From Streptococcus pneumoniae (GTDB lineage Bacteria; Bacillota; Bacilli; Lactobacillales; Streptococcaceae), in contig NZ_CFGI01000012.1 in NCBI RefSeq assembly GCF_001347015.1, positions 1 through 64,000 of the forward strand: a DNA stretch of 64,000 bases, given 5' to 3'. The notes under the pieces were generated by a model. That model saw nothing but the letters and a program-made list of their open reading frames with translations. It was not told the DNA's origin and searched no databases. The first letter of the stretch is position 1, and each line of letters starts with the position of its first letter. This document shows, piece by piece, positions 53,186 through 62,525 of this stretch. The position numbers and the translations under genes were made by a program.

Positions 53186-53914
53186 CTACTTATCTAAGCC
53201 TAATTCTGCCAAGATTTGACGTTTGTAGGCAATCTTTTGGACTTCCTTGTCCTCGCTCTGGGACCAATCTAGTTTAATTTCTGAAACAATCTGCCCAGGG
53301 CGATTTTTCAAGATATAGATGCGGTCGCTGAGATTGAGGGCCTCCTCGATACTATGAGTAATAATCAAAGTTGTGAGCTGCAACCGCTTATGAATCTCAA
53401 GATACCAAGCGTGGAGTTCCATCTTGGTCATCTCATCCAAGGCGCTAAAGGCCTCATCCAATAGAAAGAGCTTGTGCCCGAAAAGATAGGTCCTGAGCAA
53501 GGCCACACGCTGACGCATCCCCCCACTAAGTTCATGGGGATACTTGTCTCGTACAGCTGTCAACTGGAAGGTCGCAAGAATTTCATCTGCGCGAGCAATA
53601 GCTTCTGCCTTATCCACCTTTTGAATCAAGAGGGGCAGAATGATATTGCCAAGCACCGTCTTGTGCTCCAAGAGCAAGTCCTTTTGCAACATATAACTCA
53701 CGCGCCCCTTGGGATTTTCTTCACCATCAAGGACAATTCTCCCTGACTGAACTTCTAAAATCCCAGCGATTAGATTAAAGAGGGTGGTCTTTCCAACACC
53801 ACTTGGGCCTAGGATGGAAACCACTTCACCTGAAGTGACTTTCAGATTGATGTCCTCTAAAATCCTCTCCTGACCATAGGCATAACTGACGTGTTCTAGT
53901 CTAATTTCTGTCAT
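53186..53914 (-). CDS. thiZ: ABC transporter ATPase for a thiamine precursor
   Basis: A 242-residue ATPase with Walker A GPSGVGKTTLFNLIAG, signature LSGGMRQR, Walker B LFLLDEAFSALD and His in IITHS. Closest in type to nitrate/taurine/HMP importers. Last of four genes under one TPP riboswitch, hence the substrate is inferred to be the thiamine pyrimidine (HMP) or a close relative. Confidence 0.85.
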   Translation of the reverse strand: MTEIRLEHVSYAYGQERILEDINLKVTSGEVVSILGPSGVGKTTLFNLIAGILEVQSGRIVLDGEENPKGRVSYMLQKDLLLEHKTVLGNIILPLLIQKVDKAEAIARADEILATFQLTAVRDKYPHELSGGMRQRVALLRTYLFGHKLFLLDEAFSALDEMTKMELHAWYLEIHKRLQLTTLIITHSIEEALNLSDRIYILKNRPGQIVSEIKLDWSQSEDKEVQKIAYKRQILAELGLDK

Positions 53915-54921
53915 TATTTCACAAATTCGTTGGTGAAGCCTTTGTCTGTCAAATCTTCTTTAAGGATACCATTTTCTTTATCCCATTTGTAGAAGGCATT
54001 CCAGCGAGCTGCATCAAATTGACCCCATTTTTCCTTGTCGCTTGCGTATTCTTTTGACAAGTATTTTTGAGATTCGATGACAAAGTCACGTTTTTCCTTG
54101 AGTTCAGGTGCATTTTTGATGAGGATATCAGCTGCTTCTTCTGGATGCTCCATAGCATATTGGTAACCTTTTTTGATAGCTTGGATGACTTTACGAGCTT
54201 CTTCTTTGTTATCTTTCAAATAGTCATTGTTTGCGATGATAACTGGTGAATAGTAGTCAAACTCCTTGACATAGTCTTTCAAGTACATGAAGTTAGCATC
54301 TACACCTTGAGATTTAGCAAGGATACCATCCCAACCGTAGTAAATCCAAGCAGTATCAAAGACACCATTGGCAATCGGTGTGATTGAGTTTGAGTCGTTG
54401 TTTGGTACTTTTTCGACTTTATCAAAGTCCCCACCTTGTGACTCTACCAAGGTTTTCAACATAGCCAGTTCAGTTGGGTCATTCCAAGTTCCGTATTTCT
54501 TACCAACCAAGTCTTTTGGACTGCTTACATTGTCAGATTTACGAGAGATGATTCCTGATGTATTGTGTTCAACAATAGCTGCAACGGCAGTAATTCCTGC
54601 CCCTTTTTCCAATTTCTTAGCCATGTAGTCTTGGAAATACACTGCAAATGGTGCCTTACCATTGATAACCAAGTCAGAAGAACTTTCTTCTGGTGGCAAT
54701 TTCAAATCAACATCCACTCCAGCTTCTTTGAAATAACCTTTTTCCTTGGCAACATAAAGCCCTGTGTGATTGGTATTTGGCGTCCAGTCTAGGATAAAGT
54801 CAATCTTCTTGAGTTCTGCCTCTTTGTTATCCTTAGAAGTAGTTCCTTGACCACAGGCCACAAGCACAACAGCTACAAGAGCTGTCACAAGCGTTAAAAA
54901 CACTTTCCATGTTTTCTTCAT
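53914..54921 (-). CDS. thiY: Substrate-binding lipoprotein, NMT1/THI5-like
   Basis: A 335-residue lipoprotein with lipobox VLVACGQG (~18-25) and an NMT1/THI5-type periplasmic-binding fold (DFILDWTPNTNHTGLYVAKEKGYFKEAGVDV, ~41-71). This family includes HMP/formylaminopyrimidine receptors. It delivers the substrate to the ThiX permease. One-base overlap with the ATPase gene. Confidence 0.87.
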   Translation of the reverse strand: MKKTWKVFLTLVTALVAVVLVACGQGTTSKDNKEAELKKIDFILDWTPNTNHTGLYVAKEKGYFKEAGVDVDLKLPPEESSSDLVINGKAPFAVYFQDYMAKKLEKGAGITAVAAIVEHNTSGIISRKSDNVSSPKDLVGKKYGTWNDPTELAMLKTLVESQGGDFDKVEKVPNNDSNSITPIANGVFDTAWIYYGWDGILAKSQGVDANFMYLKDYVKEFDYYSPVIIANNDYLKDNKEEARKVIQAIKKGYQYAMEHPEEAADILIKNAPELKEKRDFVIESQKYLSKEYASDKEKWGQFDAARWNAFYKWDKENGILKEDLTDKGFTNEFVK

Positions 54922-54959
54922 TTTGATTTCCTCTTTTCTTTTTCAGAAACATTCTTATT

Positions 54960-55718
54960 CTAAGAACGTTTCCATTTAATAACATATTTCTCGCTGATAT
55001 CGACCAACTTCATACCCAAAAGGCTGATAATCGATACCAGAATAATAATAGCAAACATGGTATCATACTGAAACAGTTTCTTGGACTGAATCATGTAGAC
55101 ACCTAGTCCTTCAAAGCCTCCCAACCACTCAGATACCACTGTTGTGATAAAGGCGTAGGAGACACTGACCCTCAGACCTGCATAAAAGTAAGGCAGGCTG
55201 ACTGGAATTTTAAAATGCCACAGGATTTGCCAAGGCTTGGCCTGCATCAGACTAAACAAGGTCAGCATATCCTTGTCGCAATGCCTAAAACCGTCCAAAA
55301 TGCTGACGATGATAGGGAAGGTTGTCGTCAAGATAATCAGGACAATCTTGGGCAGAATGCCATAACCTAGCCACAAGACCAGGATAGGGGCTATAGCAAT
55401 AGTCGGGATAGTCTGAACAACCACCATCATAGGGTAAATCAGGTCATTGAGCCAAGTCAAACTATCCATAAGTACAGCCATGAGACAGGCAATCAAGACT
55501 CCCAAAATTAGACCTAGCAAAGCCACTCTCAAGGTCGCCCAGCTATGGTGCCAGAGAAATTCTCTATCACGCACAAAAGACTGGAGGATTTCAAGAGGTG
55601 TCGGCAGGATAAACTTGGGGAGAAGTTTAAGCAAACCTGCTAACTGCCAGATTGACAAAACTCCGAGAAAGCCCAATAGACTAATGTGTCGTCTCAGTAT
55701 ACTTTTCAAGTTTCTCAT
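54960..55718 (-). CDS. thiX: ABC transporter permease for a thiamine precursor
   Basis: A ~252-residue inner membrane permease with about six helices and the EAA-type loop (FRHCDKDMLTLFSLMQAKPWQILWHFKIP, ~145-175). ATG at 55718 is preferred over a TTG three bases up. It overlaps the upstream gene by 38 bases, so translation is probably coupled. Confidence 0.87.
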   Translation of the reverse strand: MRNLKSILRRHISLLGFLGVLSIWQLAGLLKLLPKFILPTPLEILQSFVRDREFLWHHSWATLRVALLGLILGVLIACLMAVLMDSLTWLNDLIYPMMVVVQTIPTIAIAPILVLWLGYGILPKIVLIILTTTFPIIVSILDGFRHCDKDMLTLFSLMQAKPWQILWHFKIPVSLPYFYAGLRVSVSYAFITTVVSEWLGGFEGLGVYMIQSKKLFQYDTMFAIIILVSIISLLGMKLVDISEKYVIKWKRS

Positions 55719-55971
55719 CAATACTTAAAATCTCTCCTACATTTATTTTGACATTGGCAAAGACATTATCTGCCTCCTGCCCTGCCACTTCCAGCGCTTC
55801 TTTGAGAATGCGCATGAGCTCATCAAACTCCCCTTCCAAGACCGTTTCAAATGGTGTCACCACCATGGTCACTTCTTGAGCTTGCAGATAAGCAATGACT
55901 TGATCGATAACAGCTATCCGATCAATCCCCTGTGCTAGGGGTAAAACTTGCAAGGCAATGCTTGCTTTCAT
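55681..55971 (-). CDS. Thiamine-binding protein, MTH1187/YkoF-like
   Basis: A 96-residue protein of the MTH1187 (DUF77, Thiamine_BP) family: MKASIALQVLPLAQGIDRIA, then VVTPFETVLEGEFDELMRILKEA. Members bind thiamine or HMP in the cytoplasm. ATG at 55971 with GAGGAGG upstream is the correct start; the longer frame begins inside the riboswitch terminator. First gene after the TPP riboswitch. Confidence 0.85.
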   Translation of the reverse strand: MKASIALQVLPLAQGIDRIAVIDQVIAYLQAQEVTMVVTPFETVLEGEFDELMRILKEALEVAGQEADNVFANVKINVGEILSIDEKLEKYTETTH

Positions 55972-56000
55972 AAAAACCTCCTCTTCTCGTTTTCCTTTGA

Positions 56001-56035
56001 CAAAAAGAAAAACCTTTACCATATATGGAAAAGGT
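56001..56035 (-). terminator. Riboswitch expression-platform terminator
   Basis: ACCTTTTCCAT-AT-ATGGTAAAGGT hairpin (56012-56035) followed by TTTTCTTTTTG on the minus strand, between the TPP aptamer and the first gene. It should form when TPP is bound. Confidence 0.85.
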
Positions 56036-56049
56036 CCAGAATAGACTAA

Positions 56050-56131
56050 GTATCGTTCCCTCCGCTGGCATTACCCAGATCAGGTGCGGTCGAAGTTTAA
56101 CACTTCCTCTCAGACTGTACACAGACTCCCA
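56050..56131 (-). promoter_or_regulatory. TPP riboswitch (THI element)
   Basis: Read on the minus strand: GGGAGTCTG, then CTGAGAGGAAG, then ACCTGATCTGGGTAATGCCA and GCGGAGGGAA, the conserved parts of the thiamine pyrophosphate aptamer in the correct order. A terminator follows, so the operon is switched off by TPP. Confidence 0.95.
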
Positions 56132-56147
56132 TATATTATATAGATAT

Positions 56148-56176
56148 ATGATAGCGTAAAATAAGAAAAATGTCAA
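56148..56176 (-). promoter_or_regulatory. Promoter of the TPP-controlled operon
   Basis: TTGACA (56171-56176), 17 bp, TATCAT (56148-56153) on the minus strand, starting RNA just upstream of the aptamer. Confidence 0.75.
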
Positions 56177-56187
56177 GGAAACTGCTT

Positions 56188-56215
56188 ACAGAAAAAAGCA
56201 GGAAAAATTTCCTAC
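56188..56215 (-). terminator. Probable cbpD terminator
   Basis: Short hairpin AGGAA/TTCCT (around 56200-56213) followed by GCTTTTTTC on the minus strand. The stem is only five or six bp. Confidence 0.45.
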
Positions 56216-56224
56216 TCCAATTTT

Positions 56225-57586
56225 CTATACTCGTTCTCCATCACTGTTTACTCTGTAGCCATCCACTGTCGTATTAACAGCTAAGGCACCTGAAGAGTAA
56301 GAATAATACCACTTACCAGAAACTTGATACCAGCCTGTTTTCATTACCCCTGAACTATCCAGATAATACCACGAGCCCTTTTCCTTTAACCAGCCTGTCT
56401 GCATTTCACCAGATGATTTCAAATAATACCAGCTAGAACCATCTTTCAGCCATCCCGTTGATTTAGACCCATTTGATTTGAAATGATACCAACTACCATT
56501 TATTTTCTTCCAACCGACAGTCAATCCAGTATTTGAGCTATAATTAGAACTATTTCCTGATTGGTTCTGATAATTCTGTGAAGAAGTCACACCCTCTAGC
56601 TGGATATAACGACGACTTCCGTTATAAGCCGTATAACTCAACCACTTGTAGCCGTCTTTTTCGAGAATTTGATCATACTGAACATTCTCCCCAGGATAAT
56701 AGTAATCAATCGCAGTTGTGCTAGCTAGTGGCTGATTTTTGATAGCAGACTTAAACTTGAAATAATGTGTTCCTCCTGTTGAAGAAAGAACAGAATTACC
56801 TAGAGGATTTTTATTCACAGCCTCCAATTGAACATAACGATAGCTTCCGTTATAAGATATATAACTCAACCACTTGTACCCATCTTTTTCAAGTACCTGA
56901 TCATAATGAACACTCTCACCTGAAGAATAATATGCAATTGAAGTTGCACTAACTAAAGGTTGATTTTTTATGGCTGCCTTATTCTTAAAATAATGAGTTC
57001 CTCCTGTAGAAGAAGGTTGACTATTGAATACTTTGCCACTACTTACTATATTACCCCCAGCCAAATCTTTAAAATGAATAAATCCTGTCATCGTATTTGC
57101 TTTTATACTTCGTTTATTATAGGCTTCTGTATAACCATAGTTATATTCCTCGATCTCAATCTGATCTCCCATTACATTTGACACCCAGGCAACATGCCCA
57201 TAAGTTCCTGCAGTAGACCAAGCAATGGAGCCAATCGTCGGTGTATTATCTACACGATAGCCTTCACGACGAGCACGATGCCCCCATTCATTCGCATTTC
57301 CATAAGCCCTTGGAATCTCAAAACCATTGACACTACTCAAACGAAAGGCTGCAAAAGAAGTACACTGACGAGAGTACATGCGCCACTGATCAATTTCCTG
57401 ACTCCCATTTTTATAGTAAGCAGGATAATCATCTCCACGCGCAATCGATCCATTTCCTCCAGAATAGGCATATACACTATTACCCGCTGCTAACATCAAT
57501 CCTACTACTAAAAAAGGAACAAGCTTTTTAACTGACATCTTCAAGTAATAACTTGTCCCTCTTGCTATAAACGGTAAAATTTTCAT
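56225..57586 (-). CDS. cbpD: CbpD, choline-binding CHAP murein hydrolase
   Basis: Competence-linked cell-wall hydrolase (453 residues) that lyses non-competent neighbours (fratricide). Seen: signal peptide (~1-40, ending NSVYA), CHAP amidase/endopeptidase domain (~55-175) with catalytic Cys in SRQCTSFAAF and His in GTYGHVAWV. Two SH3b domains (~190-262 and ~266-338; each with STGGTHYFK and LEKDGYKWLSY) and four choline-binding repeats (~355-440; GWLKDGSSWYYLKSSGEMQT type) follow. Choline-binding repeats imply phosphocholine on teichoic acids, a mitis-group trait. Immunity in this group comes from ComM, not encoded here. The promoter has a SigX box. Confidence 0.96.
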   Translation of the reverse strand: MKILPFIARGTSYYLKMSVKKLVPFLVVGLMLAAGNSVYAYSGGNGSIARGDDYPAYYKNGSQEIDQWRMYSRQCTSFAAFRLSSVNGFEIPRAYGNANEWGHRARREGYRVDNTPTIGSIAWSTAGTYGHVAWVSNVMGDQIEIEEYNYGYTEAYNKRSIKANTMTGFIHFKDLAGGNIVSSGKVFNSQPSSTGGTHYFKNKAAIKNQPLVSATSIAYYSSGESVHYDQVLEKDGYKWLSYISYNGSYRYVQLEAVNKNPLGNSVLSSTGGTHYFKFKSAIKNQPLASTTAIDYYYPGENVQYDQILEKDGYKWLSYTAYNGSRRYIQLEGVTSSQNYQNQSGNSSNYSSNTGLTVGWKKINGSWYHFKSNGSKSTGWLKDGSSWYYLKSSGEMQTGWLKEKGSWYYLDSSGVMKTGWYQVSGKWYYSYSSGALAVNTTVDGYRVNSDGERV

Positions 57587-57635
57587 TCTTCCTCCTTGAA
57601 AAATAATATAAATCGAAGATTGCCTTCACTTAAAC

Positions 57636-57643
57636 TATTCGGA
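57636..57643 (-). promoter_or_regulatory. Competence SigX (com/cin) box of cbpD
   Basis: TCCGAATA on the minus strand, 50 bp upstream of the cbpD ATG; consensus TACGAATA with a C at position two. It fits induction by ComX as a late competence gene. Confidence 0.75.
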
Positions 57644-57677
57644 GAAAAAAGAAAAAGTGAGAAAATTTCTCACTTTA
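57640..57677 (-). terminator. Terminator of the dnaB-veg cluster
   Basis: Palindrome AAAGTGAGAAA...TTTCTCACTTT (57654-57676) directly at the veg stop, then TTTCTTTTTTC on the minus strand. The T tract runs into the cbpD SigX box. Confidence 0.85.
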
Positions 57678-57941
57678 GTCCAGATAATGAATCAAATTCT
57701 TTTCCGTAAGGATATCTGAGTAAGTAAAGGACTCAACATAAACATTAGCTTGTTTATCTCCTTCAACATTCCCAAATTCAACAATAAAGAGGGATGGATA
57801 AACTTCAATTAACTTACCCAATCTATTTTTTTGGCGCTTACGTCCATTTTCCAAGGTCATTTCAATTACATGACCCTCATGCGCCTTGATTTCCTCTTTA
57901 ATTTTTTTCATCTTAGCTACATCTGTAAATGCATCTGTCAT
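57675..57941 (-). CDS. veg: Veg family protein
   Basis: An 88-residue small protein of the Veg family (EIKAHEGHVIEMTLENGRKR, then YPSLFIVEF), an Sm-like beta fold. In Bacillus subtilis Veg stimulates biofilm genes; its role in streptococci is not settled. It overlaps dnaB by four bases (ATGA) and is the last gene of its cluster. Confidence 0.88.
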   Translation of the reverse strand: MTDAFTDVAKMKKIKEEIKAHEGHVIEMTLENGRKRQKNRLGKLIEVYPSLFIVEFGNVEGDKQANVYVESFTYSDILTEKNLIHYLD

Positions 57942-59296
57942 CTTATTTCCTCCCTTTTTGATATACTTGAAAATTTATTGTATTCTTTTTGGAAAATCAA
58001 TTCCACTGTTCCACGAGCTCCACTACGGTTTTTCTCGATAATAACTTCCACCTTATTATTTGGGATACCGTCCTCTTCTTCACCACCACGCTCATAGTAA
58101 TCGTCACGATAGAGAAAGGCTACGATATCAGCATCCTGCTCAATAGACCCAGATTCACGAATATCAGACAAGACTGGTCTCTTATCCTGACGTTGTTCTA
58201 CACCACGAGAAAGCTGACTTAGAGCGATTACTGGAACTTTCAGTTCTTTTGCTAGGATTTTCAACTGACGTGAAATTTCTGAAACCTCTTGTTGACGATT
58301 TTCCCGACCAGTTCCCGTGATAAGCTGCAAATAGTCTATCAAAATCAAACCAAGATTTCCAGTTTCTTGAGCCAGTTTGCGTGAACGCGAACGAATCTCC
58401 GTGATCCGAATCCCTGGCGTATCATCGATATAGATACTTGCGTTGGCTAAATTACCTTGAGCAATGGTATATTTTTGCCATTCCTCATCGGTCAATTGCC
58501 CCGTACGGATAGAATAGGATTCCACCAAACCTTCTGCCGCTAACATACGATCCACTAGACTTTCCGCACCCATTTCCAGTGAAAAAATAGCAACCGTTTT
58601 GTCCAACTTGGTCCCAATATTTTGAGCGATATTCAAGGCAAATGCTGTCTTACCAACTGCTGGACGAGCTGCTAAGATAATCAACTCCTCCTCATGAAGT
58701 CCTGTTGTCATATGATCCAAATCACGATAACCTGTCGCAATCCCTGTAATATCGGTCGTTTGTTGCGAGCGAGCTTCCAGATTTCCAAAATTGATATTCA
58801 ACACATCTCGAATGTTCTTAAATCCACTTCGATTAGCATTTTCACTGACATCAATCAAGCCTTTTTCTGCCTGAGCAATAATTTCATCAGCTGGTTGCGA
58901 AGCCTCGTAAGCTTGATTGACAGACTCTGTCAACTTAGCGATTAAACGACGTAGCATTGCTTTTTCTGCAACAATCTTAGCATAATACTCCGCATTAGCA
59001 GAAGTTGGCACAGAATTGACAATCTCAACTAAGTAAGACAGGCCGCCAATATTCTGCAAATCGCCTTGATTATCAAGAATAGTACGAACCGTTGTTGCAT
59101 CTATGGCATCACCACGATCGGATAAATCGACCATAGCTTGGAAAATCAAACGATGGGCATACTTAAAAAAGTCCCGAGACTCAATGTATTCTCGCACAAA
59201 AACAAGTTTACTCTCATCAATAAAGATAGCCCCTAAAACGGATTGCTCAGCTAAGATATCTTGAGGTTGTACTCGTAACTCTTCTACTTCTGCCAT
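57938..59296 (-). CDS. dnaB: Replicative DNA helicase DnaB
   Basis: Hexameric helicase at the replication fork, 452 residues (called dnaC in some Gram-positive schemes). N-terminal DnaB domain (PQDILAEQSVLGAIFID, ~12-110), linker, and RecA-like motor with Walker A ARPAVGKTAFALN, Walker B LILIDYLQLITG and DnaB motif SEISRQLKILAKELKVPVIALSQLSR. It follows rplI by 43 bases. Confidence 0.96.
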   Translation of the reverse strand: MAEVEELRVQPQDILAEQSVLGAIFIDESKLVFVREYIESRDFFKYAHRLIFQAMVDLSDRGDAIDATTVRTILDNQGDLQNIGGLSYLVEIVNSVPTSANAEYYAKIVAEKAMLRRLIAKLTESVNQAYEASQPADEIIAQAEKGLIDVSENANRSGFKNIRDVLNINFGNLEARSQQTTDITGIATGYRDLDHMTTGLHEEELIILAARPAVGKTAFALNIAQNIGTKLDKTVAIFSLEMGAESLVDRMLAAEGLVESYSIRTGQLTDEEWQKYTIAQGNLANASIYIDDTPGIRITEIRSRSRKLAQETGNLGLILIDYLQLITGTGRENRQQEVSEISRQLKILAKELKVPVIALSQLSRGVEQRQDKRPVLSDIRESGSIEQDADIVAFLYRDDYYERGGEEEDGIPNNKVEVIIEKNRSGARGTVELIFQKEYNKFSSISKREEIR

Positions 59297-59339
59297 CAGA
59301 CTTCCCTTCCTTTTACAATCTTGTCAAGAAGGTGTAAAC

Positions 59340-59792
59340 TTATCCTTCTTTCACACGAAGATTGATTACACTTGTAATATCTTGATAGATTTTCACTGGT
59401 ACATCAATCAAACCAACTGCTCGAATCGGAGCTTGTACTTGAATATGACGTTTATCAATCTTAATTCCAAATTGCTTTTGCAATTCTTCTGCAATTTTCT
59501 TATTGGTAATAGAACCAAAAGTACGGCCATCTGGACCAACTTTTTCAACAAATTCTACAACAGTTTCTTCTGCTTCAAGTTGGGCTTTAATTGCTTTTGC
59601 TTCTGCAATCATCTCAGCGTGAGCTTTTTCTTCAGATTTTTGTTTACCACGAAGTTCACCTACAGCTTGAGCAGTCGCTTCTTTGGCTAGATTCTTTTTG
59701 ATAAGAAAGTTTTGTGCATACCCTGTTGGTACTTCCTTAATTTCGCCTTTTTTACCTTTTCCTTTAACATCTGCTAAAAAGATTACTTTCAT
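59340..59792 (-). CDS. rplI: 50S ribosomal protein bL9
   Basis: A 150-residue L9: N-terminal rRNA-binding domain [21 protein letters not shown] with NFLIKKNLA, long connecting helix (~40-75), and C-terminal domain with [17 protein letters not shown]. Overlaps the gdpP end by four bases. Typical gdpP-rplI-dnaB order of Firmicutes. Confidence 0.97.
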   Translation of the reverse strand: MKVIFLADVKGKGKKGEIKEVPTGYAQNFLIKKNLAKEATAQAVGELRGKQKSEEKAHAEMIAEAKAIKAQLEAEETVVEFVEKVGPDGRTFGSITNKKIAEELQKQFGIKIDKRHIQVQAPIRAVGLIDVPVKIYQDITSVINLRVKEG

Positions 59793-61762
59793 TCTTCTTT
59801 CTCCTTTTCCTTTATTTCATTTAATACAATTTCTGTCAGTTTTTCACCTGCTTCTGACAAAGTTAAATCTTTAATTTGAGCTGCTGCCAAATTAAAGTGG
59901 CCTCCACCGCCTAACTCTTCCATAATCCGTTGCACATTCAGTTTACTACGACTCCGAGCTGAGATGGATATAAAGCCTTGTGTATTTTTCGCAAGAACAA
60001 AACTCGCTTCAATACCTGACATAGCTAACATGGCATCTGCTGCCTTACTAATAACAACTGTATCATAGCATTTCGTGTCCTTAGCCTCTGCTATTAGTAC
60101 ATCTGAACCTAATTTACGCCCCTGTAAAATCAGTTCATTGACCTCACGATATTCTTCAAAATCTGTCGCAGCGATTTCTTGGATAGCAATACTATCACTT
60201 CCTCTCGTTCTGAGATAGCTAGCAACATCAAATGTCCGACTCGTTACTCGCGAGGTGAAATTTTTAGTATCCAGCATCATACCAGCCATCAAGACACTTG
60301 CTTGCATACGACTCAAACGATTTTTCTTAGAATTCTGGAACTGAATCAATTCCGTTACCAACTCACTGGCACTGCTTGCACCACTTTCGATATAAGTGAT
60401 AACTGCATTATCTGGAAAATCCTGATCCCTTCTGTGGTGGTCAATAACAATAGTTTGGGTAAATAAATCATAAAATTCTTTTGATAATGTTAAGGCTGTC
60501 TTTGAATGGTCTACAAGAATCAACAAAGAACGATTAGTCACCATCCCCATTGCATCCTTAACAGACAACAACTTCGTAACTCCTTCTTTTTCTAAGAATG
60601 AAACAGCTCGTTCAATATCTGGAGACATTTGTTCTTCATCATAAAGAGCATAGCTATTTTCAATCACATTGCTGGCGAACAACTGCATACCTACAGCAGA
60701 GCCCAAGGCATCCATATCTAAATTTCTATGTCCAACTACAAACACTTGATCCACACTACGAATCTTATCAGATATGGCTGTCATCATTGATCGAGTACGG
60801 GTACGAGTGCGCTTGATGGACGCAGCCGACCCACCACCAAAGTAGACTGGATTTTTCGTTTCATCATTCTCCTTGACAACCACCTGGTCGCCACCACGTA
60901 CTTCAGCCAAGTTCAAGTTGAGCAAAGCAACTTTCCCTATTTCATCATGATTTCCATCGCCATAAGAAAATCCCATACTTAAGGTCAAGGGCAACTGTCT
61001 CTGTTTCGCCTCTTCTCTGAAAGCATCTATAACAGAAAATTTATCATTCATCAAGCCCTCAAGCACCGTGTAGTCAGTAAATAGATAAAATCGATCCATA
61101 CTTACCCGACGAGAAAACATCATGTATTTTTCTGAAAACTCTGATATAAAATTAGCTACAAAACTATTGATTTGACTAATATCTGACTCAGAAGTTGCAT
61201 CCTCCAAATCATCATAATTATCCACAGACACAATTCCAATCACTGGTCGACTCGTTACCAATTCATCTGTTATGGCTTGTTCCCTGGATACGTCTACAAA
61301 ATACAAAACACCGGAAGAAGCATCCATATGAACAGCATAACGCTTCTCACCCAGCTTGGCATAAGTAGACGGATTTCCTACTGAAGCCTTGATAATCGTT
61401 TGAACAGCTTCCAAATCAAAATCGCCATCTTCCTTGGTCAAAATCAATTCAGCATAGGGATTAAACCACTCAACCTCTCCAGAAGATAAATTCAATTTCA
61501 TAACACCTACAGGCATCTGTTCCAATAGAGATGTCAAACTTTCTTCCGCTTGGTGGTTTACATACTGTATCTGTTCTACATCACTCCTTGTATAATGCAC
61601 TCTCAGTTTCTTAAATAAAAAAACATAGCCTCCTACAAAAAGAAACAAAATGAAAACCGTCAACAGATTATTATTAACAAAAATAATGAAAGTGGATAAG
61701 ACTCCAAACGCAATCAATCCTACTAGAATAGGAAAGAATGGACTTACATAAAATTTTTTCAT
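59789..61762 (-). CDS. gdpP: Cyclic-di-AMP phosphodiesterase GdpP (Pde1)
   Basis: A 657-residue membrane enzyme that hydrolyses cyclic di-AMP. Two N-terminal transmembrane helices (~8-50), PAS-like domain (~75-160), degenerate GGDEF domain (~165-300), and DHH/DHHA1 domain with [13 protein letters not shown] and [10 protein letters not shown] metal-binding motifs and C-terminal [15 protein letters not shown] at 61762 is preferred over 61783: a TGG-TATAAT extended -10 at 61782-61790 would start RNA below the upstream ATG, and AGAGG precedes the lower one. Confidence 0.95.
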   Translation of the reverse strand: MKKFYVSPFFPILVGLIAFGVLSTFIIFVNNNLLTVFILFLFVGGYVFLFKKLRVHYTRSDVEQIQYVNHQAEESLTSLLEQMPVGVMKLNLSSGEVEWFNPYAELILTKEDGDFDLEAVQTIIKASVGNPSTYAKLGEKRYAVHMDASSGVLYFVDVSREQAITDELVTSRPVIGIVSVDNYDDLEDATSESDISQINSFVANFISEFSEKYMMFSRRVSMDRFYLFTDYTVLEGLMNDKFSVIDAFREEAKQRQLPLTLSMGFSYGDGNHDEIGKVALLNLNLAEVRGGDQVVVKENDETKNPVYFGGGSAASIKRTRTRTRSMMTAISDKIRSVDQVFVVGHRNLDMDALGSAVGMQLFASNVIENSYALYDEEQMSPDIERAVSFLEKEGVTKLLSVKDAMGMVTNRSLLILVDHSKTALTLSKEFYDLFTQTIVIDHHRRDQDFPDNAVITYIESGASSASELVTELIQFQNSKKNRLSRMQASVLMAGMMLDTKNFTSRVTSRTFDVASYLRTRGSDSIAIQEIAATDFEEYREVNELILQGRKLGSDVLIAEAKDTKCYDTVVISKAADAMLAMSGIEASFVLAKNTQGFISISARSRSKLNVQRIMEELGGGGHFNLAAAQIKDLTLSEAGEKLTEIVLNEIKEKEKEE

Positions 61763-61781
61763 TCCAAACCTCTTGGCACCC

Positions 61782-61790
61782 ATTATACCA
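61782..61790 (-). promoter_or_regulatory. Extended -10 promoter of gdpP-rplI-dnaB-veg
   Basis: TGGTATAAT on the minus strand about 20 bp before the chosen gdpP start. No clear -35. Confidence 0.5.
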
Positions 61791-61847
61791 TAATACCCCT
61801 CAAAAAGCGACTTTTTAAAAGTGTAATCAGTAATTCTATCAATTATA

Positions 61848-61882
61848 AGAAAAAGGAGGTTTACAATTCAGTAAACCTACCT
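61848..61882 (-). terminator. Terminator of hpf
   Basis: AGGTTTAC pairs with GTAAACCT (61857-61864 with 61871-61878) and is followed by CCTTTTTCTT on the minus strand. Confidence 0.78.
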
Positions 61883-61897
61883 TTACACATATTGAAA

Positions 61898-62446
61898 TTA
61901 AGATTCTTTAACCTCTAACAAACCAATTTCGCCATCCTCACGACGATAAATCACATTGGTTGTTTGATCTTCAACATCCACATAGATAAAGAAATCATGC
62001 CCCAATAAATCCATTTGTAGAATAGCTTCTTCCAAATCCATTGGTTTTAAATCAATTTGTTTTGAACGAACAACTTTAGACTGGACAACATTTGAATCTT
62101 CCACTAGAGCATCTGTAAATAATTGACTAGTTGCTACCTTATTTTTATTTTTACGCTCTATTTTTGTTTTGTTTTTACGAATCTGACGTTCAATTTTATC
62201 AGTTACAAGATCAATTGAACCATACATATCTTGAGACACATCTTCTGCACGAAGAGTAATAGAGCCAAGCGGAATCGTTACTTCCACTTTAGCAGTTTTT
62301 TCACGATACACCTTCAAGTTAACTCGAGCATCCAACTCTTGTTCAGCTTGAAAATACTTTTCGATCTTTTCGAGTTTAGAAACTACATAATCACGAATTG
62401 CTTCTGTTACTTCTAGGTTTTCACCACGGATACTATATTTAATCAT
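61898..62446 (-). CDS. hpf: Long-form ribosome hibernation promoting factor
   Basis: A 182-residue long HPF (S30AE domain ~1-100, MIKYSIRGENLEVTEAIRDYV; C-terminal dimerisation domain ~120-180, LKPMDLEEAILQMDLLGHDFFIYVD). The long form alone makes inactive 100S ribosome dimers in starved cells. Monocistronic, with a cre-like site over its -10, which fits induction when glucose runs out. Confidence 0.95.
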   Translation of the reverse strand: MIKYSIRGENLEVTEAIRDYVVSKLEKIEKYFQAEQELDARVNLKVYREKTAKVEVTIPLGSITLRAEDVSQDMYGSIDLVTDKIERQIRKNKTKIERKNKNKVATSQLFTDALVEDSNVVQSKVVRSKQIDLKPMDLEEAILQMDLLGHDFFIYVDVEDQTTNVIYRREDGEIGLLEVKES

Positions 62447-62487
62447 ATGAGTACCTTCTTTCTAAACATTTTTGTTTTTATGATTTT

Positions 62488-62517
62488 ATTATAACGCTTT
62501 CATTCTATTTTTGCAAA
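62488..62517 (-). promoter_or_regulatory. hpf promoter with an overlapping cre site
   Basis: TTTGCA (62512-62517), 18 bp, TATAAT (62488-62493). TGAAAGCGTTATAA (62489-62502) overlaps the -10 and matches cre (TGWAANCGNTNWCA) at 13 of 14 positions. Confidence 0.7.
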
Positions 62518-62525
62518 TTTTTTCC

